Shown: positions 1-5,735 of the stretch, piece by piece | How the letters are laid out: each line of letters opens with the position of its first letter | Numbering within the stretch: position 1 is the first letter of the stretch | Source of the DNA: Myxococcota bacterium | Lineage (GTDB): Bacteria > Myxococcota > UBA4151 | Assembly (NCBI GenBank): GCA_028823075.1 | Contig: JAPKCE010000131.1 | Span: 1-5,963, forward strand | Reading direction: 5' to 3' | DNA: 5,963 nt | Notes under the pieces: generated by a model | Told to the model about the DNA's origin: nothing | What the model saw: the letters and a program-made list of their open reading frames with translations, nothing else | Databases searched by the model: none | Program-made: the position numbers and the translations under genes

Positions 1-1
1 C

Positions 2-997
2 GCCACCCTCGACCTAGCCAGCGACGGTCTGGCCTATGCAGCGGCGCATCAAGAGCGCTTGCTCAGTCCGGCTTTCGGGCTGTTCATCGAGCGCTTTCCG
101 GCGACTTGCGACAGCATCGAAAGTTACGCTGAGCGCATCCGCTCGCTCTGCGCGGCGCTGCTCGGGGACAAGGATGTACAGCCCAGTTTTAATGGCGCCT
201 ACGCGATCGCTCAAGACCTAGCCTGGCGCCTACTCTGCGTTTGGAGCGAGGCCGAGGGGGAGGCCGCCGAAAGCTTGCTTGGACTCGTCGACCAACTCGC
301 GGCGGGCGCCGAGGTGCAAGCGGTGACCCTCGCTTACCAGGCTTTGGCCGAAGATTGGGTGCTCCCAGCGACAACTCGGGTCTTCGCTTGCGGTTATCCT
401 CTGAGCCCAGGGTTTGGCTTGAGCATAGCGCAGATTTCCGATGGTTTGCGTTCATCTGTTCCCAAGACTCTAGAACGCGGCGGCCAACAGCGGATCGCCG
501 AGTTCATCGCTCAAGATACATTGCAACGGCACCATTTAGCGCGTCGCTTCGCGTCTTTCTTGAGCGCCGTTGGGGCCGAGCAACTGGCGGGCTTGGCGCG
601 CCTAGAAGCGGCCATTGCCGATGCGCCTCAGGCAGATTTAGAGGCGCAGACCCTGTTGCCTAAGACTTCCGAGGGACCCTGGTGTCTCGGTACGGGGCAC
701 GAGTTAGTGCGCGCTGGAATCGACTTGATGGCAGCTTTTGAGGGCGCTGAGTTTGAACATCAGAATTCGTCCCTGTTGGCTGTTGCCGATGGCCAAGGCG
801 AGTTGCAACTTCTCGAACTCGACGAAGAAACAGCGGATTGGTTGCAAGCTCTGGCGCAGATCAACAACGCGGACAACGCGTCGTCATTGTTGGACAACGT
901 CAAAACAGAAACGATATTCGGTAACGAAGTGGACCCCGAAACACTAGCGGCTTTGTTGGAACTCGGTGTGGTCATTCCCGTGAGTTACCCTCTGTAA
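2..997 (+). CDS. Hypothetical protein, C-terminal part (5' end outside window)
   Basis: The reading frame is open from the left edge to TAA at 995-997, giving 331 visible residues, so I read this as the 3' part of a longer gene. A TTG at 59 could act as a start, but it has only a weak AAGAG three bases upstream and the frame continues open before it. The protein is soluble-looking, acidic and rich in Ala, Leu and Glu, with long predicted helices and no signal peptide or membrane segment in the visible part. Near the C-terminus a short strand-like stretch (LLAVADGQGELQLLELDEE) is followed by helices ending in LAALLELGVVIPV. This loosely resembles the small winged-helix domain that closes some cupin or HvfC-type proteins, but no family motif is firm. 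I do not recognise the family. It is on the same strand as the downstream genes, but 43 bases separate it from the next start, so operon membership is uncertain. Confidence 0.7.
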   Translation, partial: ATLDLASDGLAYAAAHQERLLSPAFGLFIERFPATCDSIESYAERIRSLCAALLGDKDVQPSFNGAYAIAQDLAWRLLCVWSEAEGEAAESLLGLVDQLAAGAEVQAVTLAYQALAEDWVLPATTRVFACGYPLSPGFGLSIAQISDGLRSSVPKTLERGGQQRIAEFIAQDTLQRHHLARRFASFLSAVGAEQLAGLARLEAAIADAPQADLEAQTLLPKTSEGPWCLGTGHELVRAGIDLMAAFEGAEFEHQNSSLLAVADGQGELQLLELDEETADWLQALAQINNADNASSLLDNVKTETIFGNEVDPETLAALLELGVVIPVSYPL

Positions 998-1030
998 TTT
1001 TGGCTAAAATCGTGGCAAAGACTGAGCGTC

Positions 1031-1035
1031 AGGAG
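1031..1035 (+). promoter_or_regulatory. Ribosome binding site (AGGAG) for the CsgG-like gene
   Basis: AGGAG lies 5 bases before TTG at 1041 and 8 bases before GTG at 1044, in the same frame. The spacing and the stronger start codon favour GTG 1044, though TTG 1041 cannot be excluded. It is the clearest Shine-Dalgarno sequence in the window and marks the first gene of the tightly packed group. Confidence 0.7.
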
Positions 1036-1043
1036 CCCAGTTG

Positions 1044-1775
1044 GTGTTGCGTTTATATACTCTAGTCGGTTTGCTTGTAGCCTCGACGGTTCAAGCTGCC
1101 GCTCCCGGTGTCGCGGTCATTGATCTCGAGGGCCTGCGCGGGGTCGATAAAGGCAGCGTTCGCCTGCTCAACGAAAGCCTGCTCACCCAATTGCGCGACA
1201 GCGGCGCTTTTGCTTCCGTCATCGGAGGCTCAGATCTCGGTGCCATGCTCGATATGGAAACACAAAAACAGGTGCTCGGATGCGGCGACGACGGCTGTTT
1301 GGCCGAGATCGGCGGCGCCTTGGGGGTGCCTTTAATGGTCACTGGGAGCATCGGGCGCTTGGGCGAAACGGTTTTTCTGCACCTTAAACTGCTCAACGTC
1401 GATGACGCTGAGGTCGTGGGTCGGGTCCAGGTGAGCATCCCTTGTGAGAGCGCGCTGGTGGCGGGTATGCGCCAAGCCGTTCAACAGTTGGTTGTGACCA
1501 TAGCACCCGAGCAATCTGTTACAGCAGCCAACTTAACGGCACTTTGCGGCGGCGGTCTACGCCGACCTTTGGGTCAAAGCATGATGGTCGGCGGCGGTTT
1601 GATACTGGTTTACAGCTTTGTGCAAGGAGCGCTCAGTCAAGGGCGTCTTAATGCGGAAAGCGGGGATGATGCGCTGATCGCTTATGGTTTGCGCACAGCC
1701 CACGCTGACCGGGCTGCCCTCTTTGGCTGGTCAACGGCGGCAATTGGGCTGGCTTTTTGGATGGTGTCGCGATGA
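1044..1775 (+). CDS. Exported CsgG/TolB-like protein with two C-terminal membrane segments
   Basis: A 243-residue protein if GTG 1044 is used (244 from TTG 1041). Residues 1-18 form a short signal peptide (one Arg, then a Leu/Val core, likely cleavage after VQA). Residues 22 to about 135 show the pattern of the CsgG/FlgO/TolB-N-like fold common in myxobacterial envelope proteins: an opening strand GVAVIDLEG, a helix with LLNESLLTQLRDSGAF, then GCGDDGCLAEIGGALGV (Cys80, Cys85), then VTGSIGRLGETVFLHLKLLNV. Such domains are usually secreted and help build or regulate envelope assemblies; no enzyme activity is implied. Two hydrophobic stretches near residues 178-195 and 225-241 probably anchor the C-terminus in a membrane, with a polar loop between them. 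Its stop overlaps the next start as ATGA (1772-1775), which suggests translational coupling to the cysteine-rich lipoprotein and possibly a shared complex. The fold is assigned by pattern only; the role is unknown. Confidence 0.75.
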   Translation: MLRLYTLVGLLVASTVQAAAPGVAVIDLEGLRGVDKGSVRLLNESLLTQLRDSGAFASVIGGSDLGAMLDMETQKQVLGCGDDGCLAEIGGALGVPLMVTGSIGRLGETVFLHLKLLNVDDAEVVGRVQVSIPCESALVAGMRQAVQQLVVTIAPEQSVTAANLTALCGGGLRRPLGQSMMVGGGLILVYSFVQGALSQGRLNAESGDDALIAYGLRTAHADRAALFGWSTAAIGLAFWMVSR

Positions 1776-3613
1776 GAAAACTAACCCTATTGTTACTGCT
1801 TGCTGCTTGTCCGTCGACCCTATTTGAGGCCCCGGAAGCTTTCTGTTCGAGCGACGCTGAATGTTTGTCAGGTCAAGTCTGCGCGCGTTCCGCCGGGGTC
1901 GCTCTTGGGCGTTGCAGCAACGCTTGCGGCAACGGCACCCTGGAAGCCGGTGAGGCTTGCGACGACGGCAATCGCGACGACGCCGATTCCTGCCTTAATA
2001 ATTGTCAGGCGGCCGTTTGCGGCGATGGTGTGTTGCGCATGGATTTAGCGGCCGGCCAGACCGCAGCTGAGGCCTGCGATGATGGCAACGCTGATTTTTA
2101 CGACGCCTGCACCACCGGTTGTCTGTTGGCCTTCTGTGGTGACGGTTTTCAGCGCCGCGACCTCTCCAGCGAAAATGGTGGTTACGAGGCCTGTGATGAT
2201 GGCAACAACAGCGATCAGGATGAATGCACGACGGCCTGTGCAGAACCCCGTTGTGGTGACGGGCTAAAAAGCGATGGTGAGGCCTGTGATGACGGAAACG
2301 ACGACAACAGCGACGCCTGCTTGTCGAGTTGTATCGAGGCGACCTGTGGTGACGGATTTAGGCGCAACGCCGATGGCGTCGTAGAGGGCTGCGATGACGA
2401 AAACGAAAACGACTACGATGCCTGTGTCGACTGCGCCGAGGCCCGTTGCGGCGATGGTTTTCGCCGCGCCGACCTGCCCAGCGAAAATGAACATTATGAG
2501 GCCTGTGATGATGGTAACGATATCAACGAGGATGAATGTCTTAACGATTGCGATGAAGCGGCTTGCGGCGATGAGGTGGTGGGCCCAGACGAAACTTGTG
2601 ATGATGCTAATGAGGATAACGAGGACGGCTGCACGACGCTCTGTGGGGCAGCGCGCTGCGGCGACGGCCTGATCACCTCGGGCGAACTCTGTGATGATGG
2701 CAATAATGATGGCGGCGACTCCTGCGGACCCGACTGCACGTTCAACCAGCGCTGTTTTGACGCCATCGGCGGAGAAGGCGACGCGCAGGCCTGTGTTCGC
2801 TGCAATGGAACCGTCTGTAACGCCTGCCGCCAAGTTGGCGGTGAGCAGGTCTGTGTTGAGGTGATGCGCGTTGAAGGCGGGCTCTTTAACATGGGAGCTC
2901 CGGGAGAACCCCGAGGCGATAACAACGCATGGGACAATCAATTTCCGCGGCATGAGGTTCAACTATCGCCTTTTTACATAGCCAAAACCGAGACCACCAA
3001 CCTGTCGTTTGCTGCCTGCGAGCGCCAGGCAAACTGTCTTAGCGATGCGGATGCTGTGGGTTCCGATGCTCATCCGCGCACCGGCCTTACCCAGAGTCAT
3101 GCAAGGCAATTCTGCAGGTTTCTCGGAGCTGATCTCCCCACTGAGGCGCAGTGGGAATTTACCGCCACCAACGGCGGCGTCGATGAATTCCCATGGGGCC
3201 GAGGGGCGCCGACTTGTGACCGAGCCAATTCGAACGGCGTCTGCGCTGGTAATTATGGTATGCGCCCGGTTTGCACCAACAGCTCGGGCTTAGCCGCTAC
3301 TGATGGCGCCAACAGCGCGGGAGTCTGTGATCTTATCGGCAATGTAATGGAGTATACTCAAGACCGAGTCACTACACCTAACAACGTTGTTTGGTCCTAC
3401 GACTACATCGAATCGTGGCCCCAAGACGAATGGATCGATCCGCTTAGTGTGATGGCGGGTCAACCCCAGGCTATTCTGCGCGGAGGGCACGCGTTTATTA
3501 CGACCGTCGAATCTTACCGGTCAACTTATCGACTCGTTTATTCGGTCCATCGAGCGGATGTTACCGGGTTTCGTTGTGCCTGGCATACTGTTGAGCCGAT
3601 CGAGTGGAACTGA
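1772..3613 (+). CDS. Lipoprotein with eight DUF4215 Cys-rich repeats and a C-terminal FGE/SUMF1-like domain
   Basis: A 613-residue protein from ATG 1772. This start places a lipoprotein signal peptide with lipobox LAAC (Cys13) at the N-terminus and overlaps the previous stop; TTG 1757 would only add DGVA inside the upstream gene. Residues 25-48 are a small Cys cluster. Residues 52-322 are eight repeats with the core CGDG...CDDGN.D..D.C...C (DUF4215 / myxobacterial disulfide repeat). Residues 328-361 are a second Cys-rich linker. From about 366 to 605 there is a formylglycine-generating-enzyme-type domain: VEGGLFNMG, LPTEAQWEF (455-463), FPWG (473-476), DLIGNVMEYTQD (520-531), RGG (570-572), GFRCA (599-603). 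The copper-binding cysteine pair of true FGE is replaced by Ser581 and Tyr586, so sulfatase activation is unlikely and a binding or structural role is more plausible. It should be an exported, lipid-anchored, disulfide-rich surface protein. Ligand and partner are unknown. Confidence 0.9.
   Translation: MRKLTLLLLLAACPSTLFEAPEAFCSSDAECLSGQVCARSAGVALGRCSNACGNGTLEAGEACDDGNRDDADSCLNNCQAAVCGDGVLRMDLAAGQTAAEACDDGNADFYDACTTGCLLAFCGDGFQRRDLSSENGGYEACDDGNNSDQDECTTACAEPRCGDGLKSDGEACDDGNDDNSDACLSSCIEATCGDGFRRNADGVVEGCDDENENDYDACVDCAEARCGDGFRRADLPSENEHYEACDDGNDINEDECLNDCDEAACGDEVVGPDETCDDANEDNEDGCTTLCGAARCGDGLITSGELCDDGNNDGGDSCGPDCTFNQRCFDAIGGEGDAQACVRCNGTVCNACRQVGGEQVCVEVMRVEGGLFNMGAPGEPRGDNNAWDNQFPRHEVQLSPFYIAKTETTNLSFAACERQANCLSDADAVGSDAHPRTGLTQSHARQFCRFLGADLPTEAQWEFTATNGGVDEFPWGRGAPTCDRANSNGVCAGNYGMRPVCTNSSGLAATDGANSAGVCDLIGNVMEYTQDRVTTPNNVVWSYDYIESWPQDEWIDPLSVMAGQPQAILRGGHAFITTVESYRSTYRLVYSVHRADVTGFRCAWHTVEPIEWN
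1925..2737 (+). repeat. Eight in-frame DUF4215 cysteine-rich repeats
   Basis: The repeats start at the CGDG/CGNG cysteines encoded at 1925, 2018, 2135, 2252, 2345, 2447, 2564 and 2657. The spacings are 31, 39, 39, 31, 34, 39, 31 and 32 residues, so there is a short form of about 31 and a long form of 39 with an insert before the CDDGN core. Most copies end in a C-x3-C pair (CLNNC, CTTGC, CTTAC, CLSSC and so on). Copy 5 has C-x2-C (CVDC) and CDDEN; copy 7 has CDDAN. Copies 3 and 6 are the closest pair. The acidic D/N-rich loops could bind calcium, but that is inference. Confidence 0.92.
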
Positions 3614-4656
3614 TGCGCGCCCTGCTCATCGGCGTCCTTCTCCTCAGCGCCTGCAAAAAACCTGCTGAGTCCCCAAAACCACCTCAAGCCGTTAAACCTG
3701 TTTTGCAAAACTTGCAGCTCGGCGGCTCTATTTTCGGGACCCGTTGGTCGGCCAAGCTGCGCGGTAAAGCATTCGCCAAAGCGGCACTAGAAACACAGAT
3801 CGCCGCGGCCCTGGAGCGCATCGACGCGGGCATGTCGACTTGGCGAAAAGACAGCGAACTCTCGGCTTTTAAAGCGGCCGCATCCGGCGCTTTTAGTTTT
3901 AGCGTCGAGACCGCCGCCGTCATTCGTCAATCGCTTGTCATCGCCGAAGCAACCGGCGGCGCCTTCGACCCAACCGTGCGGCCGCTCATCGCCTTATGGG
4001 GCTTTGGAGCGGGCGCCCGTCAAAGCGCACCCTCGAAAGCGGAATTAGAGCAGGCGAGATCAGCCGTTGGCTACCAAAAGCTGACTTGGAAAGGCGCCAC
4101 CCTTCTGCATAAACCCCAAGCTGAGACGAGTTTAGATTTGAGCGCCATCGCCAAGGGTTACGCTGTGGATGTGGTCGCTGATCTGCTCAAGAAGTCGGGC
4201 GCTGAACACGGAATGGTGGAGATCGGCGGTGAGGTGGTCGCTTGGGGGCAGCGTCAAGAGGGCGGGCCCTGGAAGCTGGCGATCGATGCACCGAAAGACG
4301 CTTCCGCTTCGGGCAGCGCCTTTGCGGCCATCACGCTGCTCGATAACGCCGCCATGGCAACAAGCGGAGATTATCGGCAGTTCCGAATGGTGAAGGGGCG
4401 CCGTTTACACCATATCATCGACCCGCGCGGCGGTGAGCCGGTGGAGCATGGTCTCGCGAGTGTTACGGTCATCGCAGCAACCTGCGCTTTGGCCGACGCC
4501 TACGCCACCGCTCTGATGGTCTTGGGTCCCATTGACGGGCTCGCCTTGGTCAACGCCGACCCTCGCCTAGAGGCTTTGTTTCTGATGCGAGAAAATGACC
4601 ATTGGCAACAGCGCCGCAGCCGCGGCATGGCGCAACATCTTCTCAACGCGGAGTAG
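3613..4656 (+). CDS. apbE: FAD:protein FMN transferase (ApbE family lipoprotein)
   Basis: A 347-residue protein, the usual ApbE length. ApbE enzymes use FAD and Mg2+ to attach FMN through a phosphoester bond to Thr/Ser of exported electron-transfer proteins such as NqrB/C or RnfG/D. Visible family motifs in order: lipobox LSAC (Cys14), MSTWRKDSELSAF (74-86), TGGAFDPTVRPLIALWGFG (114-132), LDLSAIAKGYAVD (174-186), the GGE of VEIGGEV (202-208), MATSGDYRQF (248-257), HHIIDPRGGEPV (266-277) and ADAYATALMVLG (294-305) with Asp295 and Thr299 at the usual metal-binding positions. All key motifs look intact, so it should be active at the outer face of a membrane. ATG 3613 is chosen because it begins a clean lipoprotein signal, overlaps the previous stop by one base (TGATG) and has GTGGA just upstream; GTG 3604 would add three residues. 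No flavinylation target is visible in the window. Confidence 0.95.
   Translation: MRALLIGVLLLSACKKPAESPKPPQAVKPVLQNLQLGGSIFGTRWSAKLRGKAFAKAALETQIAAALERIDAGMSTWRKDSELSAFKAAASGAFSFSVETAAVIRQSLVIAEATGGAFDPTVRPLIALWGFGAGARQSAPSKAELEQARSAVGYQKLTWKGATLLHKPQAETSLDLSAIAKGYAVDVVADLLKKSGAEHGMVEIGGEVVAWGQRQEGGPWKLAIDAPKDASASGSAFAAITLLDNAAMATSGDYRQFRMVKGRRLHHIIDPRGGEPVEHGLASVTVIAATCALADAYATALMVLGPIDGLALVNADPRLEALFLMRENDHWQQRRSRGMAQHLLNAE
4650..4653 (+). promoter_or_regulatory. Possible ribosome binding site (GGAG) for the type III PKS
   Basis: GGAG lies at the end of apbE, 12 bases before ATG 4666. The spacing is longer than ideal, but it is the only purine-rich match near this start. Translation may also benefit from ribosomes terminating at 4656. 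Confidence 0.4.
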
Positions 4657-4665
4657 ATTCATCCT

Positions 4666-5733
4666 ATGCCTCGAATTGTCGCTGTAGAGACTGCCCTTCC
4701 CAACAATTTCTACAATCAAGAAGACTTGATCGAGGCGCTCATGCAGCGTTGGGGTCAGCGCTACGTCAACCCCGAGCGCATCGCTAAGTTTCAACGTAAC
4801 GTGTTGGTCGGAGGCCGTCATTTGGCCTTGCCGATGGAGCGTTACGATGAGCTTCAAGGCTTTGGCGCTCATAATGACGCTTGGATTGAGGTTGCCGTTC
4901 CGCTGGCCGCTGGAGCCGTCCAAAACCTGTTGCTAAAAAGCGGTTTGGACGCGGCCGATGTTGATCTGCTGAGCACGACCACCGTCACCGGAATCGCCGT
5001 CCCAAGTCTCGATGCTCGTTTGATGAACCGTCTGCCCTTCGCTCCGACGACCCGCCGCATGCCGCTTTTTGGCTTGGGCTGTTTGGCGGGCGCCGCGGGG
5101 ATTAACCGGGTGGCCGACTTCTTGCGCGGGCACCCCAAAGCTGCGGCGGTTTTCGTTAGCGTCGAGTTGTGTAGTTTGACGCTACAAAAGAACGACCTGA
5201 GCATCGCCAACATCGTCGCCTCGGGCCTCTTTGGCGACGGCGCCGCTGCGGTCTTGATGGTCGGTGATGAGCACCCTTTGGGCGCCAAAGCGCCTTTAGA
5301 AGTGGTCACTGGACGTTCGCATTTTATCCCCGATAGTGAAGAGGTGATGGGTTGGAACCTTGTCGATTCAGGCTTTAAGATCGTGCTCGCTCCCAACGTC
5401 GCAGAAGTGGTTGCGGCCGAGATGCCCAAGGCGCTCGATGCCTTGCTCGGCGAGCAGCAGATGCAACGCAGCGACCTCGGTTTTTTCATCGGTCATCCTG
5501 GCGGGCCTAGGGTGCTGCGAAGTGCCGCGAAGGCTTTGGGGCTGAGCGACGAGGACTTCGCATTGAGTTGGGATAGCTTGGCGCGCTTTGGCAACATGAG
5601 CAGTACATCGGTACTGTTTGTCTTGGCCGAGGCGATTGAAGCCGGCTTTAACAGCGGTGATCACGGTCTTCTCTTTGCCTTTGGCCCAGCCTTTTGTGCT
5701 GAGCTCGCCCTGTTGCGCGCGACCTGTCCGTGA
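4666..5733 (+). CDS. Type III polyketide synthase (chalcone/stilbene synthase family)
   Basis: A 355-residue protein, normal for a bacterial type III PKS, which loads an acyl-CoA starter and extends it with malonyl-CoA to give alkylpyrones, alkylresorcinols or phloroglucinols. The thiolase fold and Cys-His-Asn triad are readable: Cys139 in PLFGLGCLAGAAG, His277 in FFIGHPGGPRVLRS and Asn310 in RFGNMSSTSVLFVL. TTTVTGIAVPSLDARLMNRL (residues 104-123) is the typical stretch before the active site, and GLFGDGAAAVLMVG (187-200) is the standard core. The HPGGP and GNMSS forms separate it from FabH-type ketosynthases. The C-terminal loop reads FGPAF, where most members have FGPGF, which may alter the cyclisation pocket. 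It starts 9 bases after apbE, and the next gene is a BpsB-like methyltransferase, so an alkylpyrone or alkylresorcinol lipid is the most likely product. The starter chain and ring type cannot be told from sequence alone. Confidence 0.94.
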   Translation: MPRIVAVETALPNNFYNQEDLIEALMQRWGQRYVNPERIAKFQRNVLVGGRHLALPMERYDELQGFGAHNDAWIEVAVPLAAGAVQNLLLKSGLDAADVDLLSTTTVTGIAVPSLDARLMNRLPFAPTTRRMPLFGLGCLAGAAGINRVADFLRGHPKAAAVFVSVELCSLTLQKNDLSIANIVASGLFGDGAAAVLMVGDEHPLGAKAPLEVVTGRSHFIPDSEEVMGWNLVDSGFKIVLAPNVAEVVAAEMPKALDALLGEQQMQRSDLGFFIGHPGGPRVLRSAAKALGLSDEDFALSWDSLARFGNMSSTSVLFVLAEAIEAGFNSGDHGLLFAFGPAFCAELALLRATCP

Positions 5734-5735
5734 CC

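Noticed and set aside
997..1010. Perfect AT-only inverted repeat ATTTT-GGCT-AAAAT just after the first gene
   Set aside because: The stem is only five A/T pairs and no T-tract follows, so it is not a credible terminator. TAAAAT at 1005-1010 resembles a -10 box, but I see no matching -35 at a proper distance.
1757..1771. TTG 1757 as the start of the Cys-rich lipoprotein
   Set aside because: ATG 1772 gives a textbook lipoprotein signal and the common ATGA overlap; the five extra residues only read through the end of the upstream gene.
2264..2962. Long minus-strand open frame (232 codons) opposite the Cys-rich repeats
   Set aside because: It exists because the repeated GAT/GAC/TGC codons rarely give antisense stops. 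Its translation is a low-complexity run of Val, Ile, Ala and Thr with no domain, and the plus strand encodes clear DUF4215 and FGE motifs.
2867..3590. True formylglycine-generating enzyme (sulfatase activator)
   Set aside because: The two copper-binding cysteines are absent at the expected places, and no sulfatase gene is in the window.
3604..3612. GTG 3604 as the start of apbE
   Set aside because: It would add three residues before the signal peptide and has no good ribosome binding site; ATG 3613 gives MRALLIGVLLLSAC directly.
4869..5489. Minus-strand open frame (206 codons) opposite the type III PKS
   Set aside because: The plus strand holds an intact catalytic triad and family motifs over the same bases; the antisense product is Ser/Ala/Pro-rich without recognisable features.
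4666..5733. FabH-type ketoacyl synthase III instead of type III PKS
   Set aside because: FabH also uses Cys-His-Asn, but the GHPGGPRVL and GNMSSTSVLF forms here are those of chalcone/stilbene synthases.
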